Assembly: GCA_012845835.1 (NCBI GenBank)
Contig: JABAKD010000027.1
Span: forward strand, 15,596,073-15,660,072
Reading direction: 5' to 3'
Source: Undaria pinnatifida
Taxonomy: Eukaryota > Sar > Phaeophyceae > Laminariales > Alariaceae
Length of the DNA: 64,000 bases
The position numbers were made by a program, and so were the translations under genes. The notes beneath the pieces were generated by a model, which saw only the letters and a program-made list of their open reading frames with translations, searched no databases and was not told the origin of the DNA. Numbering within the stretch: the first letter of the stretch is position 1; each line of letters starts with the position of its first letter. This document shows, one piece after another, positions 12,301-23,066 of the stretch.

Positions 12301-15300
12301 GAGCGACGAAGACCAGGTCCATGGATGGGCAAGAGAAAGTGGCATGGAATGGTGAATCCGCAAGGTTGTTCTGGTGCGCAACGTGCAATGGTCTTTAGCT
12401 CTCAACGCGCAAAGGTCTATAGCTCTAAGGATGTGCCAAAAGCGACTCCTCCCCCTCTTTTGTCGAAGTCCGCCCCACAAGCGGTTCTTAGTAGGATGCA
12501 GCCCACCCTTGATGCAACTCGCCACACACCCCACAGCGCTGCGCGCTTGGTGCACGCAATGTCTGCTTAGTCGGCGAAAACCGACGTGCACCGTCCCGGC
12601 ATTGCAGGAGTGCGAGGGTCTGTGGCCTGTCAGAATATAGCCATGCATAAAATGATGAAAGCCTCACCGCCTCATTCACGCACTTTCCCCTGACCCCTCC
12701 CGGCCGATGACAGCTACCAAAGAGCCCGCGGGGGCATGCAGCTCAACCTAGGTCAGCGCCGACCCCCTCCCCTCCCCCCCCCCCCCCCCCCCCCGCCCCC
12801 TTACTCCCATCCCGCCCGCCTCCCCATCCCCCCTCTCTCTTCCCCCCCCTACGGCCATGCAGAATATGAGTACCCCGCCCCCCCCCCATCCTTACCTTCC
12901 CTGACCCCTCCCGGCCGAGGACAGCGACCACCGAACCCGCGGGGGCGTGCAGATCAACCCCGTTGAGAGCCGGCACCCTGCGTCCAGTGGGGGTGAAGTC
13001 CACCCCCTCTAGGCGTATCCCATCCGAAATCTCGGGCCCATCGTTGGTCCAGCCCCCTGAGCTTCCCAGGCCGGCCTCCTTACCGCCCCTGCCCGGTCGT
13101 CGCGAGCAGCAAGTAGGTAGGGGGGGGTTAGGGGGCGGGGCGGAGGGGTGATGTGGATGTGGGGGGGGGGGGTCTTGGCAGATGTCCTCATGAACGTAAA
13201 ACAAACGACAACCGCTCAACAACGAAGAAGAGAGCTGAAGAACACCGCTACAACATCAGCACAGCTACTGGGAGCACACCAGCGTCAGTATTAGTATTAG
13301 TAGCAGTGGTGTAAGTGCAAGTATCGGTAGCAGTACAGTAGTAGTGTTGGTTTAGTTCTAAGGTTAAGCAGTAGGTACAGCAGTGGCAAGCTTTTCCGAA
13401 AAGCGACGTCACGGTCTCGAATGACAACAAACGTCGACCAACGGTTTTTCCCTAATCAAAATTTCTAACCAAAACATTGACCAATCAGAAAACTGCGGGT
13501 ACGAAGTCCCACTCCCTAAGCTACCCGTCGAGACCCCGTTCCATTTCACACGGCGCACTCACAGCAACCGTATTCGTAGGACAACAGCAGTAGTCTATAG
13601 CAGTGGCAGAAGAAACAGTAGCAAACACGCCACAAGCTACACTGTCCCTCTCTTGCTTTCGTTCTATGCAGTCACCCTGCAAGTGTGCTATAACATGCTA
13701 CACTGTCGTATCCATCTTTTCGTTTCGTCCCGCGCAATAACCTGGTTTCGCCGCAGCAGAAGGCCATCGCAAAAGAGTACTGCAACAGTAGCTCTAATCG
13801 CCACGTAGTAGGACAATAATACAGCACTATTAATAGCAGTATTACAGACGATAAAGTAGTAATCGTAGCAAAAATACCATAAACCACGCTGCCACCGCCC
13901 CCTGTTCTCGTTTCCTCTCGTTTCATCCTATGAAATTACCAGCTTTCGCCGGAGCGGAAGGCCATCGCCTGCATCCTAGCTGCCGCCCCGCGCAAGACAG
14001 TCATTTGACCCAGGCAATGAAGAGCCCTCTGGAGGCTACCATACGTTAGCCAAACCTGACAAGGTGGAGGGAGTTGGTATTGAGGCGTGAAGGGGGGTAG
14101 GGGAGGGGGGGTGGGTGGCGAGAAAGTGAAGCGTTCTCTGGAGGCTACCGTACGTTATCCAAACCTCACAAGCGGTGGAAGGAGCTGGTAGGGAGACGTG
14201 ATGAACGGAAGAGGGGGGGTGTTAGCGACCGCGGAGGGGAACCGCATTGACACAAGGTACAGAGGAAGCGCGGAAAAAGCATGCATTTTCACAAGAGTGT
14301 CGCGATTGCCTACTGATGTTCTAAATACATACCGCACACGGTTATCGCAACAAGATAGGCAGTACGTATGTTCTTCACGGCTATAAGAGCCAATGGTTGC
14401 TGTTACCCCTTTTGGGACCACCATTAACTCCCGAAAACACTCTAGAAATATTAAAAACAACAAGAGCCAAGAGCAGAAACAACGTCCACCACTACCACCA
14501 CCAACGTCCACCACTATCACCGGGAACAAGAACAGGAGGAGTAACAACAACAGCGACGACAACAACGAGAACGTCGTTTTCGCGCACACCTGAGCCGCCA
14601 CGAGCGCTACGCGATCGGTCCCAAGGTGGTAGGCCAGCTCCTCGTCCACCGCAGCACACAGAGCGTACAGCGCGCCTGCTGCCATCGCGAGGTAAGCCAC
14701 GAGCCCTTTCACTGCTTGCAAGGGGGTCACCACTCGCTCTCGCCCCGTCTCCTGGGCTGCTTCCAGCAACGCCGAGTGCTTCTCTAGCAAAACCTGCTCC
14801 AGTGGTGGTAATAGTAGCAATAGCGGGAACGGTAACAGTAAACAGCAGTAACAATTAGCAGTTAAGTTATTAGTGGCAGTAGCAGTAGCAGCAGTCGCGG
14901 CAGCAACATAAACAGTTGCACTAGAAAGAGTAGTAACAGCGGCAGTGACAGTAGCAGTAGTAGTGATAGTAGCTGAAACGGCAACAGCATAGCAGTGACA
15001 GTAAGAGTAAAATAAACAGTAGCAGTAAGAGCAACAGCAACAGCAACAGTAACAGTAACAGCAGTAACGATACGACATCAACGCCATGCCGACGTGAAGA
15101 AGTGACACGCAGTATAGCATTGGGCCTCAAGCACTCAAAATATACATAATTTGCGCTCGCGGACAATTGTGCGATCTACAAGGGCTCTGCTCCGCGGGAG
15201 GCTGACGCCGCCCGCTACGCTCGTGCAAGAAGTATTTCAACTATTAAAAATGTGAAGGGGGCCAAAAGAAGAGGCCCATGATATGGTGCAACTAGCGATT

Positions 15301-18300
15301 TGAGAATGCCAAGAGCTACTTGTGCAGAGCTGATTGCCCTGTGCTGTGCTGTGTGCTTGTTGGCGACATCGTGTTCTGGTCGGCAGTACGGGGGTAAGTT
15401 GCAAAGCAAAAAACCCGAAGAGGACCGAGAGGGAGGACAATCAATGAAGAAAGCAAAACGACGAATACACACGTACATACCGGTACCTGGTACCTGGTAC
15501 TTCGCATGATACTTGGTACTGTGTGTTCGAAAGAAAGCACAGAGCGCAGCACGGCACAGCACCGCACCACAGGGCAAGGCACGGCACCGCATGGCACTAC
15601 GCGGCGCTGCGCTGTGCGCTGCTGAGCTATACCTGAGATTCAACAATATAGTACGTACAAACCTGGTGTGATGTACCTCGGTACTGCTGGATGATACTTC
15701 GTCAAATGAGACCTCATACATGTACGAAATTGTAAGTACAGCACAGCACGCAGCACGGCACAGCACGGCACAGCACCGCACAGTACCGCACCGCACGGCA
15801 TGGCACCGCACGGCATGGCACCGCACGGCATCGCACGGCAACGGCGGCGGCGCTGCTGCTCTGCTGCACGGTGCTGCTGCTCTGTTGAGCTAGCGCTGCG
15901 GTGCGCTACTGAGTTGAGCAGAGCACAGCTGGGACCTGGTATTATGATACTTTGTACTTTGTAAACAAAAGCCAAAAATAGAAGCCAGGTTTCAACGTGA
16001 TAAAATACGGCGTTTTTCAGGTGGGAAAGCTCTGAGGAGCTCTGTTTCAAGGCATCAAGGCATCTGAGCCCGCTCAGCGGTCCAGAAAGGAGAACGTCTT
16101 CACAAGTTAAAGAGTGAACGGAAAAAAATGGAGGCCACTCAGGAAATCGATATTTGTAAGCACTTCTATAAAGGGAGCACATGTTATACAAAGGGGTTGA
16201 ATGATGAATTGAATTATCTGTATTTCGTTCAAGACGAAATAGCAGTGCACACCCAACAAGAAACTTTTACATATACCTACGTATTATACCTCCTTTAGAC
16301 CACGAGCTTCGGCTTCTGCGCTAGCGACTGCTCCACCCTGCATGCCGCCCGACAGTTCCCCTGAAACAAGCAAAATAAACAAAATCAACGAAGACACGAC
16401 GAAGCCGACTTAAGACAGTCAGTAATAGCCGTTGCTAGAAACTCGCGTAGTAGGATAGATTGTAACCATCGTCAAGTTGTGTTGCGCTGGTGACCGGCGG
16501 CTGTCGTTGTATAAGCCGGCTTCAGCGATCTCGAAAGGGCTCCCTGTTTCTTTGGCGCAGTGTAAATTAGAAGCTCGCTTTTGCTTGTAAAAACTAGCCT
16601 TGACGGCCAGCCACTTCACAGCAATACGAAGCAAACACGGATCTCTTTGCCCTAGCCCGGCAACAACCCTGCAACAACACCCAACTCTCGCTCACCGGCC
16701 GACATGCCCCCAACCCAACCCCAAAATTAACCTACTGGCGAACCGTAATGCGGTCAACAAAAGTATTTGGCAACCTATCACACCCCCTTGTTATGACACC
16801 CCTACGGTATCCCGCCCGGAAGATAATGTTTCGAAAGTCCAACACGATCACCCGCTTCATCACCCGGGGTACGTCGTATATCACACCCTCTACGGTAAAC
16901 TAAACCACCCCGGTGATAACTATAAACCCCCCAAAAAATATCACCGGGGGTGTAATGTGCACCGTCATGTACGGCAGCCCAACCCTCGCTCACCGATAGG
17001 CGCGGCGCCGGCTCGGGCGGGGCTGGAACCTTGGGTGAGCCACAGGGCCAGGCTCTCGCACAGTATCAGACCCGCCGCTCCTCCTAGCAAACGAGAGGAC
17101 ATGGTTTCGGCTTTCGAGTGTTAGCGTAGCGCCGGTAGAATGGCGCGGATGACGGAATGGTAGTGAGCTATTTAGCTATTGTGCAGAGTCAACTCTCAAA
17201 AATATAATCTGTATTAGCAACTGAGCAGAGTTTGGGTGCAACGGTAAGGTTAGCATTGAGCACGGGGTTGTCACGGGTCATGGCTCGGCCCGCGGATCGG
17301 GTCAGGATAGTTCCAAAAACTCGTGGATCCAATTGGGTCGGGTCAGAAGGTGTTCGAAATCTCACGGGTTGGGTCGGATCTGGTCAGGAAGTTTTCAAGT
17401 CTCACAGGTCGGGTCGGGTCGGGTCACTCTGACCCGATCCGACCCGCGAGAAGTGGTCCCGCCCGTAAAAAGCCCCGGTATTTAGTATGCAAACCATGGT
17501 ACGTAGCAAAACATAGCACCACAACCCCTTTTGGGGCTCGATTGGACCGAACCCCCCTCCCCGATAGGGTGTGGTCTGAAAGGCCGCCCCTAATGGTGTA
17601 AGCGCACCGTACGAGTACAACAACAGCAGTGGGGCCTATGTAAGGCGGTACAGCGCGTAAGAGTTTTGGCAACCCTATTATCGAGAGACCGCCCTATTCG
17701 CAAAGGCAGCTTGTATTGAGAGTTACGGTCTTGCCAATCCATTTCAACCGCCCTAAATATCGAGTGGCCGCCTCCTTCTAACCGCCTTATACAGGCCCCG
17801 TTACCGCAGTGTCATGCAGCGCGCGTGTCGCACACTTCTTTGCGTGGAAGTAAGTGTAATCGAATCTATGATCCTTTACCCCAGCGGCGGACAAGCACTA
17901 CGATAGAGTTGATAGAGTTACAGTGGGTACCCCCATTTAGGAGCGCCCCGTGACAAGCCAAAACAAGCGCTCTTAACTAATACGGACACCCACTGTTAGC
18001 AGGATGAAGTATCAAAACAAAACAGGGGGCAAAAAAGCACCCGCATTTGTTTAATCGCGTTTGACTCGAATTATTTTGTTGGCAGGTCTTACCGGGAATA
18101 CAGAGCCTTAATCGAACAATCGTAGCGTAGAAGAGCTCGCCATAGGTGTCGATGGCGTCCTTTTTTGTGTGTAATTTCATCCTGTTAACAGTGGATCTCC
18201 GTAATAGAAATTGCTCTTATTCCTCTGAAGTATGTAGCGGGGAATATATAGCTTTTAGTATAGGCGGGGCAACGTCGATTTGACCGCTCTCAAGTCCCGA

Positions 18301-21300
18301 ATGCTATTTTTATGGGTGCCCTTAACGCCTTTACAACTGGAAACCCTTTTTGGGACCAAATTTAATCGAAGTTAGTACAGGGAGGGACTTTGGGGCTCTG
18401 AAGGGGGTAAATCGGGGTATCCATGACTGTAGCACTCTTCGGCCGTCATATTGTCTGAATGACGGGACTCCTTAACCCATCTTGACCCAAAATGGTCGAA
18501 ATCTGACATTTCTTGTTTTGGCAAAAAAAAATGTTTTTTTACCTACAGTAGGCCATGGGTTTGTTCATCACAAAAGCACTTTCAGTTTTGCTCAAAATAA
18601 ACGCATTTTGGGTGAGGTATCTTATTAATAGCGTAGTCCTCCTCAAGCGGTTAGGAGCCTCTGAAAAAAAGGTATACCTTAATATGGTGATGTCACCTCT
18701 ACCGTAGTGTGTGTCGGCTCGGGTTTCTTGGTACGAGCGACTCTGTAATGGTAACTTTTTCGACATGTTATCCCTCTGAAGTTCATATGTACAGTGGCGG
18801 TAGCTACTTTGAGATCCCGTCGGGGCAAACCAATTTAGGTGTCTTATCTCTAACAATGGTATTATTTTTTACTACTACAAACTTATTCTATACAAATTCC
18901 GTGTAGTTTCTTCTTCGTGGCATGCCGATTTATCCGGTCTTACCTCCCGAAACGTCTTAAACCGGATGGCCTTAAAAACGCGACAAAACAATTTAGGTGG
19001 TCTTATCTCAACTATAGTCTTATTTTTTACCGGTACTACTGCAAAGATAATCCTATACTAATCCCAATTAGTTTCTTCTTCGTGGCATGCCGATCTACCC
19101 GGTCTTAGCCCCCGAAACGCCTCGAACAGAATGGTCTTAAAAACGCCACAAACCACTTTAGGTGGTCTTATCTCCAACTATGGTCTCATTATTTACTACT
19201 GCAAAGATATTCCTATACTAATCCCAACTAGTTTCTTCTTCGTGACATGCCTATTTCCCCAGTCTGACCTCCCGAAACGTCTAAAACCGGATGGGCTTAA
19301 AATGTATTAAAAAGCGTATTATTGATAATGCCGTCGTTAACGCCGATGATCTTCATCCAATCAATCAATAGCGGAGGACGTGTGCTCTTTCCGCACAATC
19401 ACTAGTGATTACTCTCACACTGACGTGGATCACGTCTCACAAGAAGATGTTTGGTCGTCTTGTATTATTGCTCTGCTATTACTGCTTGCTTCCTGTTGAT
19501 TGGCTTGATTGTCTGGATTGTCTTCGTGGACCCGGTAGATGAGGGGTAACAGGGGTAGGACTCGTCGTGTACTCTGCGAGCCCTTTCCTCATGCTCCTCT
19601 TCTAGACTCGTTCGAACGTCTCTTTTCCAGACTCGTAGCTCTAACATACGTACGAGTACATGTAGATGCTAAGCCATTCTTGTATTTTCCCGCATTAATT
19701 TCCCGCGTGGAATACCATTCTACAAATCTTCCAGAACATACACACCACCAGTTCTTACAAAATCCTCGTCGTATGTGCCGCTTCGCATGAAATGGCTCAC
19801 CGACAATCTAATACTTCTGATCTTTGATTTGTACTGCTGTGAGCAGCACTAGCAACCAGAACACTTGCAACGCACATACTTTAACAGGTACATCACTCTA
19901 GCAGCATTATTGTAGCCCAGCATGGGTAAAACGGTACCGATAGTACCCCTAGCAGTAGCATGGGTAAACCTTAGGGTTAGGCCATGATGCAATACAGAGC
20001 AAAGCATGGTAGCATGGGTAAAGCGATGTGGGTATTGTACGATAGCAAAGCCCACAGCAAAAGCTTAAAGTAGAGCATAGCATTGCATGGGTCAACGTTT
20101 TTTTTAAGCTGTGCATAGCAAGCATTGTGGCATAGCAGTCTAGCACAGCATTGGTACAACGGCACCACCACCACTAACACACCCGGCACCCCCAAAAACG
20201 GCCGCCTCCTCCCAATCACTTGCACGGGCTCAACCCTCAACCCGAATCTCACGCGCAACGGCCTAACCACCCCCTCCCCGCCCCTCTCCCTCACCACCCC
20301 TCCCGCCTCCTCCACCCCCCTCCAACCCCCCAACCCCCCCATCACTCCCCCCCCGCGCGCCGCCCAACGTGAAAAGTATTTCTCTTAGAAGGAGAAAAGG
20401 TGATCCGCCTCGAAAGGAATACGTGGTCATTGGTCACATGACTAAGTCAAGCAACAAATGAGTGCGCCCCCCTTCCCCCCCCCCCCTCTTCCCCCATCTC
20501 GCCGCCGCTTCCCACCCGAGTCCCCCCCCCCTCACCTCCCAATGCCACTGGGCCACGAAGCGGCCATACCAAGTGCAGAACTAGCGCCGCCGCTGCCACC
20601 CCCGCTACTGCCCGCGTGATCCCCATAACTTGGCACATGTACGCCCAGGGTGCGAGGCTAAGCTTTTCGAAATCGATGGCAGCAGGTCTATCGCTTCCCC
20701 CCGCCACGCACACGCCAGCCTTGACCACGTAGAACACCCCCCGCGGGGAGGGGGAGGAGGCAGATAAGGCGTTCATACAGCGAAGGGGGGCGAGGCGGGG
20801 GGGCGTACTCATTGGTTGCTTGCCTGCGTCATTTGATCATTGACAACGCATCTTTTTTAAGACGGAGCATCGTTTTTTCTCCTAGTATAGACATTGAGGA
20901 GTAAATCATAGAGCGGGGGGGTAGATAAGGTGTTCATATAGCGAGAGGAAAAGGGGGGGGGGGGTAGAAATGGCGGTCATAGAGAGGTGGAGGGCGAAGA
21001 AGGCAGGGGGAGGGGTTGGGGCGGTGGTGGTGGCGGTGGCGAAGTATTCAGATTTATTCAAGCAAACTTTTTCAAGTACGCACACAAGAATTGTGAAATA
21101 TTCTAAAATACGAACCGTGTACACTAGCCGAGACGGGGTAGAGAAGGCGCTCATACAGAGGAGGAGGGCGAGGGAGGTGGGGGGGAGGGCTGCGGCGTTG
21201 GCGGTGGCGGTAACGATGTATTCCGATCATTTCAAGCAAAAGAAGGCCATTTCACAATTGTGAAACTTCTATAAATACGCCAAACGGCACCTGAAACGGC

Positions 21301-23066
21301 AAAGTGCAGTTTTTATAACATGTTGAAAAACGTCATCTGTGAGTACGACCGATTGAATGGTTGTTTTAAAAGGGTGCGTTCGACGCCAAACGGCACTTGC
21401 CAAACGTCGCTTGGAAGGGAAAAATACACCTCTCTCTCTCACCAGCACACGCCGGCCCAACGCCGCCGATTGCTCCCTTGCCCTCGGCCGGAGCCAACCC
21501 CGCACACCTCCCGCGGCAAGCGCAAGCGAGAGCCCCACCCCCGCCTGCTGCGCGGCCAGGCGGAGGCAAGCCAACCGACTGTCTGCAAACTGGGAGAGGG
21601 AGAAGACGTAGTGCCCCCCCGTGGCTTCCGAAAGCTGCGCCAGCAGCCTGGAAACCAAGCGGGGGGGTGAGGAGAAAACAAAAATATTAAAAGTTATTTC
21701 GGGAGTATAGTGTAGGGGTGGATGCGCGTAGGCGGCGGGGAAGGGAGGGGATTTGTTTTGCCGGAAGAAAGACAAACCACTTCAGGATTATTCAAGAAAA
21801 GGAAGTGGGAGACGGAGAAAGGGGGACTCGTTTTTTACAAGGCCACGCGCGCATGTGGGTAAGTCTTGCATGGGTTCCGTTTGCCTTAGGCTGGACTGGT
21901 CTTCAAACCCTTGCGGTACTTATCCTCTTCCCAGTCCTTCCCTCCCCCCCTCCCTCCCTCCCGCCCTCCCTCTGTCCTTCCCCCTATGCCCCCCCCAATC
22001 CCTTCCTCCCTCCCCCTCTACCCTCACCCTCCTTCCCGCCCGACGTTTTTGTGAAGCAGGATTACGCGACGTTAGTCTATAACTAGTATTTTGTGGTTTC
22101 GTGTGAACGACGGCAGAGCGTAGGGAAGGAAGCAGCACGTACGAACAGCGTGGTGGTCAGAAAAAAGTGGCAACCACACAGATATGTGAATTCGACGCAA
22201 GTCGACGAGCATAAAAAGCTGAAAAGAGGGAATGCTGAACCCTATGCGCGATAAAAAGGAACGAAAGTACCGGGGGAGGGGGGGCAGGGACGACACCTGC
22301 GACCATGACCTTGTCCAGAAGGTCGTTGAGTGAGGGTAAAAAACCTCTTACGGGTTGAGCTGGAGAGTAAAAGCGATGAGAACAAAACAAAAAAGTACTC
22401 AACATAAATTATACTTCAACATAAATTATACTTCGTATGACTACATACCTCCAAGTATGCGTTTTAAAACCAAGGCAATAAAAACTGGCCATTTTCATTT
22501 GAGTTCGAACCTCTGCATGGGTCAGAGTTGAGGTAAAAGTTGGGGTAAGGGTTACGACTAGCATTGGAAGATTAAAAAAAATAGCATGTTTATTTACTTA
22601 GTGATCACACCGCATGCGTATGCATCTAAAATACACACGTGTGTAATTATCACCGCCGGTGGCGGTCAACGGGATATGTGGAGAAACGTAACGAGCGCCA
22701 AAATGTTGGGAGTGTCTCCGGTAGGAGCAGGAACGGTGCTCGTTCTTGAAAGGGGTGCATGGTGAATGGTCAAATCACTACCTCGTAAGGCAAGCAACAC
22801 ATGAATACCCCCCCCCTCCTCCGTTGTAGTCAGGCTTTGATCGTTTCGGCTTACCTAGACGCTACCCACGCCATGACGACTGGAAGCACACCCCTCGCCA
22901 CCGAAAACGCCCACCACAGCAACAATGGGAAAGCCCCACCGCTCATGACCAGCAGCCGAGCCGAGGCCACCGGGGTCAAGGAGGTCGCGGCCTTTCCGGG
23001 AAACGCCACGCAAGAAATTGAACTCCCGGCGATGCTCTTCAGAGTGGCCAAAACGCCTTCTCCTTC
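9152..23066 (-). CDS. ABC half transporter (type-1 exporter TMD plus one NBD), 11 exons, 5' end open
   Basis: Membrane ATP-binding cassette transporter rebuilt from exons 23066-22855, 21647-21443, about 20818-20536, 17110-16994, 14783-14590, 14055-13940, 13088-12896, 12262-12137, 11636-11419, 10982-10814 and 9310-9152. All reading phases agree, and the joined frame runs 663 codons to TGA at 9152-9154. The order is hydrophobic transmembrane exons, then a full nucleotide-binding domain: Walker A GREGSGKT (split across an intron after GK), Q-loop WLSQ|VSGRF, signature LSEGEWQRLQLARF, Walker B KLLVLDEP, and a C-terminal VLLEGGSVSEAGAWDDLL stretch. The usual LSGGQ is LSEGE, and the switch histidine position reads Gln (VASQDLS), so ATPase chemistry may be altered. 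The architecture resembles bacterial/organellar half exporters; the substrate is unknown. The first methionine exon lies above 23066 and was not identified. Confidence 0.85.
10023..10553 (+). repeat. Two direct copies of a roughly 80 bp sequence
   Basis: Copies at 10023-10105 and 10471-10553 share TGTTATGGTAWTGCC, GAGYCTAGCAA.GCGTA and GATGTGGATA. They lie in the last ABC intron, and the family is unknown. Confidence 0.55.
10814..10982 (-). CDS. ABC transporter exon j (signature and Walker B)
   Basis: Acceptor GGAAAAG|G and donor GGACAG|GTATGT; the exon is 169 nt. It encodes SGLSEGEWQRLQLARFLMRA.. and KLLVLDEPFKGV. The D-loop SALD is absent (KGVCPSD). Phases match both sides. Confidence 0.9.
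11419..11636 (-). CDS. ABC transporter exon i (helical subdomain)
   Basis: Acceptor TTTTTGCAG|GTT and donor GGGAG|GTGAGG; the exon is 218 nt. It encodes VSGRFALTAGENIGAGDASE.. and TLPFGYDTLLEDAGG, the conserved region between the Q-loop and the signature. An Ala/Gly-rich insertion follows. Confidence 0.85.
12137..12262 (-). CDS. ABC transporter exon h (Walker A Thr to Q-loop)
   Basis: Acceptor GACGTCAG|ACG and donor AGCCAG|GTCAGT; the exon is 126 nt in phase 0/0. It begins TALLQVVLGMVKADRGEAMF and ends YRERVAWLSQ, placing the Q-loop Gln as its last residue. The first Thr completes GREGSGKT. Confidence 0.8.
12687..12757 (-). pseudogene. Duplicated, broken copy of the Walker A exon
   Basis: About 71 bp are closely similar to 12898-12975. 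The copy keeps VELHAPAGSLVAVIGREGSG, but one extra G after GGG shifts the frame (or reads GES in place of GKT), and a TAG stop precedes it. Its donor-like AAA|GTGCGT is weak. It looks like a tandem exon duplicate that was never completed or has decayed. Confidence 0.7.
12896..13088 (-). CDS. ABC transporter exon g (NBD start, Walker A)
   Basis: Acceptor CCGGGCAG|G and donor GGGAAG|GTAAGG; the exon is 193 nt. It encodes IRLEGVDFTPTGRRVPALNG.. and then VVAVLGREGSGK. The intron interrupts the Walker A loop directly after Lys, and the next exon supplies Thr. A decayed copy of this exon lies 210 bp downstream (12687-12757). Confidence 0.85.
13940..14055 (-). CDS. ABC transporter exon f (end of TMD)
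   Basis: Acceptor TTGTCAG|GTTTGG and donor AGCTG|GTAATT; the exon is 116 nt. It encodes VWLTYGSLQRALHCLGQMTV.., the amphipathic linker that precedes the NBD. Its split Trp codon is completed by the next exon. A partial copy of its 5' portion lies 108 bp upstream (about 14131-14190). Confidence 0.7.
14590..14783 (-). CDS. ABC transporter exon e (cytosolic helix plus TM)
   Basis: Donor GCTCAG|GTGTGC. The acceptor TGCTAG|AG at 14783 gives the correct phase; a stronger-looking GAGCAG|GTT at 14793 does not. It encodes EAAQETGRERVVTPLQAVKG and then a hydrophobic YLAMAAGALYALCAAV segment, the layout of the long cytosolic helix leading into the fourth or fifth TM of exporters. Confidence 0.65.
14800..15070. 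repeat. AGTAGC/CAGTAA-type low-complexity tract
   Basis: Impure (AGTAGCAGT)n and (AACAGT)n repeats occur within an ABC intron. Related impure tracts lie at 13260-13340. They yield long but meaningless ORFs. Confidence 0.7.
15540..15860. repeat. GCACGGCAYV decamer-like satellite
   Basis: Two dense tracts of GCACGGCACAGCACCGCA and GCACGGCATG variants (15540-15615 and 15740-15860) lie in an ABC intron. Two tandem TACCTGGTA words sit just before at 15484-15499. Confidence 0.75.
16994..17110 (-). CDS. ABC transporter exon d (TM region)
   Basis: Acceptor CGAAAG|CC and donor ATCG|GTGAGC; the exon is 117 nt. It encodes RLLGGAAGLILCESLALWLT, a single hydrophobic helix. Its two-base start completes a codon with exon c, and its one-base end is completed by exon e if that exon starts at 14783. 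Confidence 0.65.
17262..17478. mobile_element. Short MITE with GGGTC minisatellite (family of 62285-63959)
   Basis: The left end CACGGGGTTGTCACGGGTCA and the right end GCCCGTAAAAAGCCCCG are diverged versions of the ends of the element at 62285-63959. The interior is made of GGGTCGGGTC repeats. It sits in the intron upstream of ABC exon d. Confidence 0.6.
18831..19310. repeat. Three tandem copies of a roughly 160 bp unit
   Basis: Units start near 18831, 18989 and 19154 with YTTTAGGTGGTCTTATCTC and share AGTTTCTTCTTCGTGGCATG and CCCGAAACGYCT.. blocks. The repeat is non-coding and intronic. The stretches 17479-18830 and 19311-20394 hold no gene I recognise, apart from short TAGCATGGGTAAA repeats near 19915-20035. 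Confidence 0.7.
20395..20875. repeat. Inverted pair of a roughly 65 bp repeat around ABC exon c
   Basis: The reverse complement of 20395-20458 and the + strand of 20811-20875 share ACTCATTKGTTGCTTG, a TGAC/TGAT block and a CGGATCA/CGGAGCATCG end. Further copies lie at 22755-22810 and 26371-26435, always beside C/G homopolymer runs in introns. Confidence 0.5.
20536..20818 (-). CDS. ABC transporter exon c (TM region; 5' boundary uncertain)
   Basis: The donor GGGAG|GTGAGG is clear. The hydrophobic core (GITRAVAGVAAAALVLHLVW) is preceded by VFYVVKAGVCVAGG. The acceptor is uncertain: the only phase-compatible AG is GGCAAG|CAACC at 20818, inside a repeat. The exon lies between two inverted copies of a roughly 65 bp repeat (20395-20458 and 20811-20875). 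Confidence 0.6.
21443..21647 (-). CDS. ABC transporter exon b (TM2 region)
   Basis: Acceptor GGTTTCCAG|G and donor GTGCTG|GTGAGAG; the exon is 205 nt. It reads LLAQLSEATGGHYVFSLSQF and then a hydrophobic segment ending in an Arg-rich turn (RGWLRPRAREQ), typical of the exporter TM1-TM2 region. Its phase joins both neighbours exactly. Confidence 0.75.
22190..22330 (-). repeat. Dispersed repeat, copy 2
   Basis: This is the inverted counterpart of 1780-1905, sharing CAGGTGTCGTCCC and TTTTATCGCGCATAGGGTTC. Confidence 0.5.
22855..23066 (-). CDS. ABC transporter exon a (first TM region)
   Basis: Acceptor ..TGCCAG|GAAGGA and donor TCTAG|GTAAGC. The exon starts in phase 0 and leaves two bases that complete Arg with the next exon. 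It encodes a hydrophobic run (GGAFPLLLWWAFSVARGVLP) preceded by about 45 polar residues, as in TM1 of exporters. At least one exon with the start codon should lie upstream. Confidence 0.75.

Noticed and set aside
14155..15120. 321-codon minus-strand ORF
   Set aside because: Only the 14590-14783 part is an ABC exon; the rest is AGTAGC repeat and intron read-through.
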